From positions 1,054,001 through 1,118,000 of the forward strand of contig JBAOIG010000003.1 of NCBI GenBank assembly GCA_037045155.1: a stretch of DNA of 64,000 nt, written 5' to 3'. Made by a program: the position numbers and the translations under genes. Positions 1-8,764 of this stretch are shown here, piece after piece. Position 1 is the stretch's first letter. Each line of letters opens with the position of its first letter. The DNA is from Thermomicrobiales bacterium. Its GTDB lineage: Bacteria > Chloroflexota > Chloroflexia > Thermomicrobiales > CFX8. The notes beneath the pieces are model-generated. The model did not search any database. It was not told the DNA's origin and was given only the letters and a program-made list of their open reading frames with translations.

Positions 1-326
1 TCGGCCCAGATCAGCTCCTGATCGTGGCTGGCGCCGAGGTGCGTGCCACGGTCGAGCTGGGCCTTGACGGCCGCAACGACGTCCGGATGGTTATGACCGA
101 GGATCAGCGAGCCGTGACCGACGGCGTAGTCGGTCAGCTCGTGGCCGTCGACATCCCACTTCTTGGCGCCCTGGGCGCGTTCGATGTAGATCGGGAACGG
201 CTTGACGTACCGCGCATCGTGCGTCACGCCGGCCGGCATCAACTCGAGTGAATGCATCGCGCGCTGGCGCGAGCCGCTGAACTCGTCAATGAACTCTTGC
301 TCGATCGTCTTCGTCTTCTGTGCCAT
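1..326 (-). CDS. Class III (GSAM-like) aminotransferase, N-terminal part
   Basis: Reading the minus strand from an ATG at 326 gives 108 codons that run off the left edge, so only the N-terminus is present. The translation has the N-terminal pattern of PLP-dependent class III aminotransferases of the glutamate-1-semialdehyde aminomutase type: a PAGVTHDAR stretch, then IERAQGAKKWDVDGHE, LTDYAVGHGS and LILGHNHPDVV. These segments normally precede the PLP-binding core, which lies outside the window. A GGAGGA ribosome site sits about 10 bases upstream of the ATG. The gene diverges from the desulfhydrase-like gene at 517. Whether it is HemL itself or another subgroup acting on another amino donor cannot be decided without the catalytic half. 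Confidence 0.8.
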   Translation of the reverse strand, partial: MAQKTKTIEQEFIDEFSGSRQRAMHSLELMPAGVTHDARYVKPFPIYIERAQGAKKWDVDGHELTDYAVGHGSLILGHNHPDVVAAVKAQLDRGTHLGASHDQELIWA

Positions 327-516
327 CTCGCTGGCCTCCTCCTTCGTCCGGACGGCCCTGCCGGGTATCAGGGTGCCATTATCGCGAAGGCTCGGCTGCC
401 TGTCCATCCAGACATGCCGGATTACCGGCGCAACCCTCGGTTCCACGCAGCGCCGCGATATCGGATACGATCAACAGAAGCTCTAGACTGGACGAACGAG
501 GGAAGGAAACGACGCA

Positions 517-1509
517 ATGGGACTCTCCGCGCACCCGCGATTTCGGCTGGCGGCGCTGCCAACGCCACTACAGTACGCCGAGCGGCTGACTGCCGAGCTC
601 GGCGGGCCGAAGATCTATCTCAAGCGCGACGACCTGACCGGGCTGGCGATGGGCGGCAACAAGACGCGCAAGCTGGAATACCTGGTCGCCGACGCGCTGG
701 CAAACGGCGCAACGCACCTGATCACCGTCGGCGCAGCGCAGTCGAACCATGCCCGCCAGACGGCGGCAGCGGCGCGGCTGGCCGGACTCGGCTGCCATCT
801 CGTGTTGAACGCGAGCGACCCCGAGCCAGACGTGCAGGGCAACCTGTTGCTCGACAAGCTCCTCGGCGCTACGGTCCACATCGTCACCAGTGGCGCAGAA
901 CGACAGGCGAAGGTCGATGAGGTCGCGGCCGATCTGAGCGACGAGGGGGGCGTTCCGTACGCAATCCCGGTCGGCGGGTCGAACGGCATCGGCGCGCTCG
1001 GCTACGTGGCAGGCATGCTCGAGCTCGCCGAACAACTGTGGCGCGCCGATGTGGCGCCGAAGGCGATGTACTTCGCAGCTGGCAGCGGCGGCACCCAGGG
1101 CGGCATCGTCCTCGGCGCGCAGACGCACGGCCTGGATTTCGCGCTCAACGGCGTGCTGGTCGAAGGCAAGAGTGCGGATGGCATCGACCGCGCCGTCGAA
1201 GTCGGCGGTTGGGCGGCCGCCGAGCTCGGCGTCGGGGCGCCACCACGCGAACGGTATCTTGCAGACGACGGACACGTTGGCGAGGGCTACGGTATCCCGA
1301 CCAAAGAAGGCATCGAGGCGATCCAGCTACTGGCGCGAACCGAGGCGGTGCTGCTCGATCCGGTGTACACATCGAAGGCGTTCGCCGGGATGGTTGCCGA
1401 CATTCGTGGCGGCGTGTATTCGCCGGACGACAGTGTCATATTCCTTCACACGGGTGGCTCACCAGCCCTCTTCGCGCAGCGTGACCTGCTGCAGGCGGCG
1501 TTGAGCTGA
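517..1509 (+). CDS. D-cysteine desulfhydrase / ACC deaminase family PLP enzyme
   Basis: A 330-residue fold-type II PLP enzyme. The motif GGNKTRKL near residues 47-54 carries the expected Schiff-base lysine (about K49), followed by GAAQSNHARQTAAAA, the substrate-side segment of the D-cysteine desulfhydrase and 1-aminocyclopropane-1-carboxylate deaminase family. A glycine-rich phosphate-binding stretch (AAGSGGTQGG) follows near residue 190. Family members turn D-cysteine into pyruvate, sulfide and ammonia, or act on related small amino acids, in the cytosol. An AAGGAA ribosome site lies 8 bases before the ATG. A 12-bp hairpin follows the stop codon. The exact substrate cannot be read from the sequence. 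Confidence 0.85.
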   Translation: MGLSAHPRFRLAALPTPLQYAERLTAELGGPKIYLKRDDLTGLAMGGNKTRKLEYLVADALANGATHLITVGAAQSNHARQTAAAARLAGLGCHLVLNASDPEPDVQGNLLLDKLLGATVHIVTSGAERQAKVDEVAADLSDEGGVPYAIPVGGSNGIGALGYVAGMLELAEQLWRADVAPKAMYFAAGSGGTQGGIVLGAQTHGLDFALNGVLVEGKSADGIDRAVEVGGWAAAELGVGAPPRERYLADDGHVGEGYGIPTKEGIEAIQLLARTEAVLLDPVYTSKAFAGMVADIRGGVYSPDDSVIFLHTGGSPALFAQRDLLQAALS

Positions 1510-1515
1510 TTCTCA

Positions 1516-1543
1516 GACGCGGCCGGCCTGTGCCGGCCGCGTC
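1516..1543 (+). terminator. Perfect 12-bp hairpin after the desulfhydrase-like gene
   Basis: GACGCGGCCGGC and GCCGGCCGCGTC pair perfectly around a 4-base loop, starting 7 bases after the stop codon at 1509. No T-run follows, so this may be a factor-dependent or weak terminator rather than a classical intrinsic one. It leaves only 29 bases before the priA ATG. Confidence 0.5.
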
Positions 1544-1572
1544 GGCTTGCGGGCGGATGTACACTCCTCAAT

Positions 1573-4053
1573 ATGAACACATGTTCTATACCCTTGCCTG
1601 GCCGTTATGTCGAGGTCGCACCGAATGCGCGCCTCGCAGATCGTCGCGCAACACTCACCTATCGCGTGCCGGAGGCGCTCGAAGCCTCGACTGAGGTCGG
1701 CCAGCTGATCTGGGCTCCACTGAAGAAGAGGATTGTGCTCGGGATCGTCGTCGAGCGCCACGACCGCGAGCCGGCCACTGAACATATCCGCGACATCCAT
1801 GCGCCTGTTGAACCGACGTTCTGCCTCACCCCACTGCAATGGAGGCTGGCCGTCTGGATCGCAGAGCAGACAGTCTGCACGCTCTACGAGGCCGCATCGG
1901 TGATGCTGCCCCCCGGCGTTGGCTCGCGAGCGGTCGAGTACCTGTCGCTGAAACGACAGCCCCAGACCGACGAGATCGACACGTTGACGCCGTCGCAGAA
2001 GCGCCTCGTCGCGTTCCTCAATGCCGAAGGGGAGACGACACTGGAGCGGGCTCAGCGCGCTCAGCAATCGTCGCTACGGACGATTGTGCCGGCGCTCGAG
2101 GAGCGGGGCATCGTCCAGAGAATCGCGCGGGTCCGCAACCGGCCAGAGCCAAGGATGACACGCGCCGAGCAGGTTCGCCTTGTCCCAGACTCCATGCCCC
2201 CGCCGGAGCGGGCACATCGCCAGGTCGAGGCGTTGGCGTGGCTCACGCCTCGCTTACGAGCACGACCCGACCTCGCGATGCCGATTGAATCGATCGTAGC
2301 CTCATCGGACATCACTCGCGCGACGCTGCGCGCGCTGGCGGCGCGCGGCTGCATCATCATCGAACCGCTCACCGAAGCCGCTACGGACCATTCGGGAGGC
2401 AGCGGGGCGCCGCCCCTGACGAATGAGCAGTCGGTCGCCTGGGAGCAAATTCGCCCGCGCCTCAATCGGGAGGCTGCCGCGCTGGCCATACTCCTACACG
2501 GCGTCACCGGCAGCGGCAAGACCGAGCTCTACCTCCGTGCCGCGGGGACGTGCCTCGCCAGCGGTCGCTCAGCGATCGTGCTGGCGCCCGAGATCGGACT
2601 CAGCAGCCAGATTGCTCAGCGATTTCAGGCGCGCTTCGGAAACCGCGCGATCATCCTTCATTCGGCGCTCGGTGACAGCACGCGGGCGGCAAACTGGCAG
2701 CGAGCCGGCGGTGTTGACCCCGTCGTCGTCATCGGCCCACGTTCGGCGTTGTTCGCCCCGCTACACGATATCGGCGTCATCATCCTCGATGAAGAGCACG
2801 ATAGCTCGTACAAGCAAGACAGCATCCCTCGCTACCACACCCGTGCGGTAGCCGAAGAGCTCGCGAGCTACCACAACGCCTTGCTCATCCTCGGCAGCGC
2901 GACACCAGACGTCGAGACGTTCTATCGCTCAACCACGGCCGGCTGGCAACGTATCGAGCTTCGCGAGCGTGTCGGCCAACGTGTGGCGGCTGGCGGCGGG
3001 CAGTTGATCGCCCGCCCGATCCCACTTCCAGACACCGTGGTCGTCGACATGCGGGCAGAGTTACGCAGCGGCAACGAGTCGATCTTCAGTCGGCGGCTGA
3101 TGGAGGTCGTCAGTCAACGGATCATGGCCGGCGAACAGATCATGCTGTTCCTGAATCGGCGGGGCATGTCGACGATCGTGCAATGCCGATCGTGCGGCGA
3201 AGTGACCCAATGCCCCTACTGCGATATCCCGTTGGTTTACCATCGCACTAGCGGACGAGTTATTTGCCATCGTTGCGGACATCGTCGTCTCGCGCCGGCG
3301 CGCTGCGAAGTGTGCGGCAGCGACGCCATCGGCTACTTCGGCGCCGGAACACAGCGGATCGAGAGTGAGGTTCAACGGCTGGTCCCCCACGCTCGGGTTG
3401 TGCGCTGGGATCAAGACGCACTTCGGGGCGGCGTAACCCATGAGTCGCTGCTTCGCCGCGTCCTGAATCACGAGGTCGACATCATCGTTGGCACCCAGAT
3501 GATCGCCAAGGGGCTGGATCTTCCAGACGTGACGGCGGTCGGCGTCATCAATGCCGACACATACCTCTATTTGCCCGACATCCGCGCCGCCGAGCGCACA
3601 TTTCAGATGGTGACCCAGGTGGCTGGTCGAGCAGGTCGGCGCGTCTCGGGAAGCGAGGTCGTGCTCCAGACTTTTTCACCGGAGCACTACGCCATCAGCA
3701 ATGCCGCCCGCCACGACTACGCCTCCTTCTACCGCGAAGAGATCGCCTTTCGTGCTCGCCATGGTTATCCCCCATTCAAGCGTCTGGCGCGACTGGTGAT
3801 TCGTCACACCGACGAGGATCGCGCGCGAGGAGAGGCCGAGGCGCTTGCCGGAGTGCTGGAAGCCGAGATACTGAGTCGACCCGAGATCCAGGGAATCGAT
3901 ATTATCGGGCCGGCGCCGACCTTCTCCGCGCGCGTGCGAGGCCAATACGGATGGCAGATCATCATCCGCGGTGGTGAGCTCCTGGAGTTGCTGGCCGACC
4001 TGAACCTGCACCCGGGCTGGACGATCGACATCGACCCGGTCAATCTCCTGTGA
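1573..4053 (+). CDS. priA: Primosomal replication-restart helicase PriA
   Basis: An 826-residue superfamily 2 DNA helicase that reloads the replisome at stalled or repaired forks. The N-terminal DNA-binding region is followed by Walker A GVTGSGKTELY (about residues 310-319), a DEEH box (ILDEEHDSSYKQD, about 402) and helicase motifs such as TQMIAKGLDLP. The zinc-binding insert has the expected CxxC pairs: CRSC, CPYC, CHRC and CEVC, around residues 537-580. Family length is usually 730-830. The start is uncertain. The ATG at 1573 overlaps a LexA-type palindrome (1575-1586) and no clear ribosome site precedes it; TTG at 1594 would begin just before the conserved YVEV segment. The next gene is def, a common neighbour of priA. 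Confidence 0.97.
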   Translation: MNTCSIPLPGRYVEVAPNARLADRRATLTYRVPEALEASTEVGQLIWAPLKKRIVLGIVVERHDREPATEHIRDIHAPVEPTFCLTPLQWRLAVWIAEQTVCTLYEAASVMLPPGVGSRAVEYLSLKRQPQTDEIDTLTPSQKRLVAFLNAEGETTLERAQRAQQSSLRTIVPALEERGIVQRIARVRNRPEPRMTRAEQVRLVPDSMPPPERAHRQVEALAWLTPRLRARPDLAMPIESIVASSDITRATLRALAARGCIIIEPLTEAATDHSGGSGAPPLTNEQSVAWEQIRPRLNREAAALAILLHGVTGSGKTELYLRAAGTCLASGRSAIVLAPEIGLSSQIAQRFQARFGNRAIILHSALGDSTRAANWQRAGGVDPVVVIGPRSALFAPLHDIGVIILDEEHDSSYKQDSIPRYHTRAVAEELASYHNALLILGSATPDVETFYRSTTAGWQRIELRERVGQRVAAGGGQLIARPIPLPDTVVVDMRAELRSGNESIFSRRLMEVVSQRIMAGEQIMLFLNRRGMSTIVQCRSCGEVTQCPYCDIPLVYHRTSGRVICHRCGHRRLAPARCEVCGSDAIGYFGAGTQRIESEVQRLVPHARVVRWDQDALRGGVTHESLLRRVLNHEVDIIVGTQMIAKGLDLPDVTAVGVINADTYLYLPDIRAAERTFQMVTQVAGRAGRRVSGSEVVLQTFSPEHYAISNAARHDYASFYREEIAFRARHGYPPFKRLARLVIRHTDEDRARGEAEALAGVLEAEILSRPEIQGIDIIGPAPTFSARVRGQYGWQIIIRGGELLELLADLNLHPGWTIDIDPVNLL
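1575..1586. promoter_or_regulatory. Candidate LexA (SOS) box across the priA start
   Basis: GAACACATGTTC matches the B. subtilis/actinobacterial LexA pattern GAAC-N4-GTTC and is identical to the box in the mutasome promoter at 57096-57107. It overlaps codons 1-5 of priA as written from the ATG at 1573. A possible -35 (TTGCGG, 1547-1552) lies upstream, but no good -10 is visible. The same bases also simply encode Asn-Thr-Cys-Ser, so the regulatory role is inferred. Confidence 0.45.
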
Positions 4054-4064
4054 CCGGGATGGCC

Positions 4065-4092
4065 GAAACACCCTGCTCCCCATCGGTATAAT
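4065..4092 (+). promoter_or_regulatory. Candidate sigma-70 promoter of def
   Basis: A perfect -10 TATAAT (4087-4092) is preceded after 16 bases by GAAACA (4065-4070), a weak -35. The predicted start of transcription near 4099 leaves a short leader with an AAGGAG ribosome site before the def ATG at 4123. Confidence 0.5.
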
Positions 4093-4122
4093 TCTCCCAG
4101 GAGAAGGAGACGGCGACGCGGA

Positions 4123-4677
4123 ATGACGACCCTCAAGCTTGTAACTGAACCAGATCCACGATTCGGCGCAATCAGCGATCGGTTGCGCGGGCCATTCGAC
4201 AAGGTCACGAAATTCGACGAGTCGCTTCGTGACATCGAACACGATCTCTATGAAACGCTGGACGTGGCGAATGGCGTTGGACTGGCCGCGCCACAGGTCG
4301 GCATCCGACAGCGGATCTGTATTGTCCGAGTTCCCGCCTGCTACGAGTACGAGGATTCGCCTGAGACGCGCCTCACGCTGATCAATCCCGAAATCGTGCG
4401 GGCTGGCGGTCAGGAGATCGACGTCGAAGGATGTCTGAGCTTCCCGGATCTGATCGGCGATGTCCCTCGCTACCTGGCGATCACCGTGCGGGCGCACGAC
4501 ATCAACGGCAAGGTCGTCAAGATCAAGGCTCGTGACTATGTGGCTCGGGTCATGCAGCACGAGATCGACCATCTCAACGGCGTGCTCTTTTTTGATCGCA
4601 TGACGGATTGGTCGACGCTACACTACCCGCAGTCTGACAAAGCAGAACCCGTCACAGCGAGACCTCCCGCTGATTGA
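4123..4677 (+). CDS. def: Peptide deformylase
   Basis: A 184-residue metalloenzyme that removes the formyl group from the N-terminal methionine of new proteins. All three family motifs are present: GVGLAAPQVG (about residues 49-58), EGCLSFP with the metal-binding cysteine (about 103-109), and QHEIDHLNG with the two metal-binding histidines and catalytic glutamate (about 146-154). Length is typical for type I/II bacterial enzymes. It follows priA and has its own candidate promoter. Its last 26 bases overlap the 3' end of the convergent gmk, so the two C-termini share DNA. Confidence 0.97.
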   Translation: MTTLKLVTEPDPRFGAISDRLRGPFDKVTKFDESLRDIEHDLYETLDVANGVGLAAPQVGIRQRICIVRVPACYEYEDSPETRLTLINPEIVRAGGQEIDVEGCLSFPDLIGDVPRYLAITVRAHDINGKVVKIKARDYVARVMQHEIDHLNGVLFFDRMTDWSTLHYPQSDKAEPVTARPPAD

Positions 4678-5332
4678 CCTTGAGTTGCTCAGCAGCGAAG
4701 ATCGCCATAATGTCATCTATCGCCCTGTCAACCTGATCTTCTTCGTTGAAAACGCGGTAGTCGAATTGATCGACGCACGATAGCTCGTTCGTTGCCGTGT
4801 CGATTCGCTGCAACACAGCATTTCGAGCATCGGTCTTGCGCGTCCACAGCCGCCGGGTCAGCGCCTCCATATCGGTGGGCATCAAGAAGATCATGATTGC
4901 GTCACCCGTGAGCGCCCGGATCGTTGCGGCGCCCTGGACATCCACCTTGATGATCGCATTCCGCCCAGTGCGCAGTGCGGCACGGACTCCACTCTTCGGC
5001 ACGCCATACAAGTTGCCGTACACCTCGGCGTGCTCCATGAACTCCCCATCATCGAGGTGTCGCCTGAACTCGGCGGGAGTTATGAAGAAATAGTGCACAC
5101 CATCGATCTCACCCGGCCGCCGCGGGCGCGTCGTCGCGGTGACCGCGAAATAGAAATCGGGCAGGCGCAGACGAAGTTGATCGATGATCGTATCCTTGCC
5201 GACGCCGGACGGCCCTGATATGACGTACAGGCGTGGTTGCGCCGAGGCACGGATCTCGGCGATCAGATCATTACCACGGTAGCCCATCGACCCGGTCGAC
5301 CCGAATTGCTCCGTCAGACGTCGATCAATCAT
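4652..5332 (-). CDS. gmk: Guanylate kinase
   Basis: A 226-residue kinase converting GMP to GDP with ATP. The P-loop GPSGVGKD lies at about residues 40-47, and the GMP-binding segments TATTRPRRPGE and DGVHYFF follow. The first 30 or so residues are an extra N-terminal stretch; an internal ATG at 5287 is an alternative start. The ATG at 5332 is preceded by AGGT five bases upstream, so I kept it. The 3' end overlaps def tail to tail by 26 bp. The gene diverges from rqcH. In many bacteria gmk neighbours rpoZ and priA; priA is close here but on the other strand. Confidence 0.96.
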   Translation of the reverse strand: MIDRRLTEQFGSTGSMGYRGNDLIAEIRASAQPRLYVISGPSGVGKDTIIDQLRLRLPDFYFAVTATTRPRRPGEIDGVHYFFITPAEFRRHLDDGEFMEHAEVYGNLYGVPKSGVRAALRTGRNAIIKVDVQGAATIRALTGDAIMIFLMPTDMEALTRRLWTRKTDARNAVLQRIDTATNELSCVDQFDYRVFNEEDQVDRAIDDIMAIFAAEQLKVNQREVSL

Positions 5333-5423
5333 TCGCTACCTGCTTCCGGATCAGCGGCGATGCGACGCCGACACCCGCTTATTCGTGTTCGAGCAATACC
5401 GCTCGCGAGATAGCCTGTTGGAG

Positions 5424-7223
5424 ATGCCCGTGTACGATGTGCTGACGATCGCTGCGATCGTCGATGAATGTGACAAACTCCTCATCGGCGCGAGAATCCA
5501 GCAAGTGCTCCATGTCGACGCCCGGACCATCGCGTTCGAAGTCTACGCCGGCCATCGCCGGCGCTGGCTCGTTATGAGTATCCACCCGGACGACGCGGGC
5601 TTCTGGCTCTCGACCAAGCGGATCGACGCGGATCCAGAGCGTGTCTCCCCTCTCCTGCTGTTGCTCCGAAAATACGCTCGCGGTGGCCGTATCGTCGCCA
5701 TCTCGCAACCACCGTTCGAACGCATTATCCGACTCAGTATAGCCAAGCCCACCAGAGCGACCAACCGGGATGACGACATCGAGGATGACAACGATGATAT
5801 CGATCTCACAACCACCGAGCTCTATGTTGAGCTGATGGGCCGGCGCTCCAACATCATCCTCGTCGACGACGAGGGGCGCATCCTCGATTCGATCAAGCGC
5901 GTCTCGCCAGAAATGAGCCGGGTTCGCACCGTCCGGCCACGTCAGATGTACATTGCGCCGCCGCCGCAGAACAGGATCGATCCGGCGCAGGCAAACGCGG
6001 CTTCGCTGACAGGTAGCGAACAACCCCAGACGATCGAACGACAACTGATCGCGACCTTCCACGGCATGAGTCCAGCGCTCGCGCGCGAAGCCGCGTATCG
6101 GGCCGGCCTCGACGCGACCGCCAGCATGACGACTCTCGACGATAGTGAACGTCAGCGCCTGGCAACCGCCGTCCGTGGGCTGTTCGAGCCGCTGGAGACG
6201 GGCGCATTCTCGGCATGGACGTATCAACAGACCAACGGACGCTCCGACTTCTCGTCGGTCGAGCTGGCTTCGCTGGCCGCCAGTCCCGACGTCGAGGCGA
6301 CGCCGGCTGCCAGCGTGCTGGAGGCCGCCGAGCAGATCGCGCGATCCGAGCGGCCCGAGGCCGCGCCGCAACGCCACGCCGCCCGCCGCGAGCGGCTGCT
6401 GGAAGAGATCGACCAGGCACGCGCGCGCATCGACAACCGGCTTCGCTCACTCGCGGAGCAGGCAGCTCGCGCCGAGGAAGCGGAACTGTGGCGAGCGATG
6501 GGAGAAGCGATCTACATTCACGTTGCCGAAATCGTGCCCCGTCAGGAGGTTCTGCGAACGGAGGACGGGCTCGAAATCCCACTCGATCCATCGCTGACGG
6601 CCAGCCAGAATGCCCAGGAGCTCTTCGAGCGATATCGCAAGGCTCAGGCAGCCGAGCACAACGTCCCGCAACTCATGGAGGCAGCGCGTCAGGAGCTCGC
6701 CTACGTCGATCAAGTTCGCGCAATGGCGACGCTCGCGGAGGGATTTGATGATATCGAGGCAGTACGGCTCGAATGGATTGAGCAGGGAGTAGTCGCCGCC
6801 AGGGCGCCATCGCGGGCAAACCGTCCCCGTCCATCACGGGAGGCTCGCCGGCCGCGGACGTTCAGAACGCGCGACGGCGACACGATCCTCGTCGGCCGAA
6901 CCGGGCCGCAGAACGATCAGGTGACATTCACCATCGCGGCGCAAGGCGACCTCTGGCTCCATGTGCGGAACATGCCGGGCGCCCACGTTATCCTCCGCAG
7001 CCACGGTCCCCACCACAACCGGGCGATTGAGACGGCAGCCGCGTTGGCAGCATGGTATAGCGATGGACGCGGATCGACTGCCGTTGAGGTGGACGCCACC
7101 GAACAGAGAAACGTCCGGAAGGTCAAGGGCGCCGGGCCAGGGATGGTCACGTATCGCAACGAGCGGACGATCAACGTCCGACCCGCCTCAGAGCGCGAAC
7201 TGGGGTTAGAGCCGCTCACCTGA
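5424..7223 (+). CDS. rqcH: Ribosome quality-control protein RqcH (NFACT family)
   Basis: A 599-residue NFACT protein. In B. subtilis RqcH binds stalled 50S-peptidyl-tRNA complexes and recruits tRNA-Ala to add degradation-promoting alanine tails. Domains in order: NFACT-N (MPVYDVLTIAAIVDE to about residue 180, with ELMGRRSNIILVD), helix-hairpin-helix, a long coiled coil (about 310-450), and the NFACT-R/DUF814 domain (GDTILVGRTGPQNDQVTF, then DLWLHVRNMPGAHV). The frame is open back to a GTG at 5385, but the ATG at 5424 begins where the family begins. The conserved Asp-Arg pair of NFACT-N appears here as Glu99-Arg100 in PPFERII. It is convergent with tatC, with a shared hairpin between them. Confidence 0.92.
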   Translation: MPVYDVLTIAAIVDECDKLLIGARIQQVLHVDARTIAFEVYAGHRRRWLVMSIHPDDAGFWLSTKRIDADPERVSPLLLLLRKYARGGRIVAISQPPFERIIRLSIAKPTRATNRDDDIEDDNDDIDLTTTELYVELMGRRSNIILVDDEGRILDSIKRVSPEMSRVRTVRPRQMYIAPPPQNRIDPAQANAASLTGSEQPQTIERQLIATFHGMSPALAREAAYRAGLDATASMTTLDDSERQRLATAVRGLFEPLETGAFSAWTYQQTNGRSDFSSVELASLAASPDVEATPAASVLEAAEQIARSERPEAAPQRHAARRERLLEEIDQARARIDNRLRSLAEQAARAEEAELWRAMGEAIYIHVAEIVPRQEVLRTEDGLEIPLDPSLTASQNAQELFERYRKAQAAEHNVPQLMEAARQELAYVDQVRAMATLAEGFDDIEAVRLEWIEQGVVAARAPSRANRPRPSREARRPRTFRTRDGDTILVGRTGPQNDQVTFTIAAQGDLWLHVRNMPGAHVILRSHGPHHNRAIETAAALAAWYSDGRGSTAVEVDATEQRNVRKVKGAGPGMVTYRNERTINVRPASERELGLEPLT

Positions 7224-7224
7224 C

Positions 7225-7261
7225 GAGATCGTCCCGCCACTGCCAGGGGCGGGACGATCTC
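7225..7261. terminator. Bidirectional hairpin between rqcH and tatC
   Basis: A perfect 14-bp stem (GAGATCGTCCCGCC paired with its complement at 7248-7261) with a 9-base loop sits between the two convergent stop codons. Neither side has a strong T-run, but the position suggests it ends transcription from both directions. Confidence 0.7.
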
Positions 7262-7280
7262 ACGTCATGTCCTGTCGAGG

Positions 7281-8096
7281 TCAGGCCTCTTGCGTCATCT
7301 TCCCGCGTCGCGCGATACGGGATAGCAAGATACCGACCTCGTAAAGCAGATACGTTGGCAGCGCCACCAGCATCATGTTGAACGGGTCTGGTGTCGGGGT
7401 GATGATCGCAGAGACGATCATCGCTAGAAGAAATGCGTACTTGCGAAATTTCCCGAACAGCTTCGGCGTTGTGACACCGATCAGCGTCGTCGCATACATG
7501 AGCACTGGCAGCTCGAAGATCAGGCCGACTCCGAGCATCAGTGTCAGATAGAACGACAGAACCTCCGACGCCCGCGGATTCCATTCGAAGACACCCGAGC
7601 CGAACTGGGACAGGAACGAAAGCGCGCGAGGGACGAGCAAGAAGAAGGCAAACGCCACACCAGCCGCGAACGAGACCATGACGAACGGGATCGCGATGAT
7701 CACATACCGTCGTTCGCTCGCGGTCAGGCCCGGCGAGATAAAGCCCATGAGTTGATAAATCAGCACCGGCATCGCAATGGCAATCGCGATATAGAGCGCG
7801 ACGCGCATATAGACGGTGAATGGCTCGGTCGGGCTGATCGCCTGCAAGCCACTGACGTTCGCCTGCTCCCGAATTGTGTTCATGACCGGGAAGGCGAGCC
7901 AGAGCCCGACGACGAGCGCCAGGAGTATGGCCACCGCGGACTTGAGGATCCGGGAACGAAGCTCCTCCAGGTGCTCCTGGAGGGTCATCTCGACGAACTC
8001 CTCCTGGGTCTGGGGCGGAGGAACAGACTGCGGCGTTTGAACCCGGTTGCGCCGGCCGCGCGTCGGCAGCGGAACACGGTCGAGGATGCTTGCCAT
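7281..8096 (-). CDS. tatC: Sec-independent protein translocase TatC
   Basis: A 271-residue inner-membrane protein and core of the twin-arginine receptor that exports folded proteins. After a proline-rich cytosolic N-terminus of about 35 residues comes the family start signature MTLQEHLEELRSRI, then six hydrophobic segments. The conserved loop glutamates and the FELPVLMY segment of the central helices are visible. No tatA or tatB is in the window. It is the last gene of the minus-strand run, downstream of acpP, but an intrinsic terminator after acpP suggests its own transcription. A second frame (7216-8148) covers the same DNA but has no TatC-like content. Confidence 0.96.
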   Translation of the reverse strand: MASILDRVPLPTRGRRNRVQTPQSVPPPQTQEEFVEMTLQEHLEELRSRILKSAVAILLALVVGLWLAFPVMNTIREQANVSGLQAISPTEPFTVYMRVALYIAIAIAMPVLIYQLMGFISPGLTASERRYVIIAIPFVMVSFAAGVAFAFFLLVPRALSFLSQFGSGVFEWNPRASEVLSFYLTLMLGVGLIFELPVLMYATTLIGVTTPKLFGKFRKYAFLLAMIVSAIITPTPDPFNMMLVALPTYLLYEVGILLSRIARRGKMTQEA

Positions 8097-8257
8097 GTCG
8101 TCTCACGATCTCAACGGGCAAGGCTGGACTACCTCGATGAGGCGCCATCAGCCTCTCTCACCTGCCATAGCGAGCAACGCCGCCGGAATATAGGTCTACA
8201 GTCCGAGCACTATCATCGGACGCTGACTGATTGTACGTAACTCGGCGCGCCGCCGGC

Positions 8258-8299
8258 AAAAGAGAGGGCGTCGAGAGCGTTGCCGCTCGACGCCCTCTC
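8258..8299 (-). terminator. Intrinsic terminator of acpP
   Basis: On the minus strand, a perfect 14-bp stem (arms 8262-8275 and 8286-8299, 10-base loop) is followed directly by TTTT (8258-8261). It lies 42 bases after the acpP stop codon and is the clearest intrinsic terminator in the window. Confidence 0.8.
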
Positions 8300-8340
8300 A
8301 GTACAGACTACGTCGCCGGCCGCCCTTGCGGCCGTCTCAG

Positions 8341-8580
8341 TTATGCGCCGTCGTGATCCTGGATGAACTCCATCGCGTCGCTCACCTTGACGATCTTCTC
8401 GGCATCCTCATCGGAAATCTCGACGCCGAACTCTTCCTCGAGCGACATAATGAGCTCCACCAGATCGAGCGAATCGGCGTTCAGGTCCTGCACGAACTCA
8501 GCATCCGGCGTGACCTTCTCCAGGTCGACACCAAGCTGCTCGGCCACGATCGCCTGAAGCTTGTCAAAAGTGGCTGACAA
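8341..8580 (-). CDS. acpP: Acyl carrier protein (TTG start)
   Basis: A 79-residue acidic carrier of fatty-acyl intermediates. The phosphopantetheine site is the serine of NADSLDLVEL (about residue 38), and the helices EEFGVEIS and VSDAMEFI match the family. The frame is open further upstream, to 8661, but that part is not ACP-like. A strong GGGAGG ribosome site lies 7-8 bases before the TTG at 8580, which gives the standard length, so TTG is the start. It follows nusB after 184 bases rather than sitting beside fabG, and an intrinsic terminator follows it. ACP synthase is not in the window. Confidence 0.96.
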   Translation of the reverse strand: MSATFDKLQAIVAEQLGVDLEKVTPDAEFVQDLNADSLDLVELIMSLEEEFGVEISDEDAEKIVKVSDAMEFIQDHDGA

Positions 8581-8764
8581 CGCGACTACCTCCCACTGTA
8601 GAGTCGAGCCAGCGGCCGCTAGCAGCCGTGGCATGGGACGACTCGTCCCCCTGATGTCCATGCGATCGTGTCACTCGTCTACCGCACCACGGTGGCAGGC
8701 CCCCGACGACACGATACGACTCCCCACGTTCCGGCGTATTATGCCTGAAATCCAGGACCACTCG

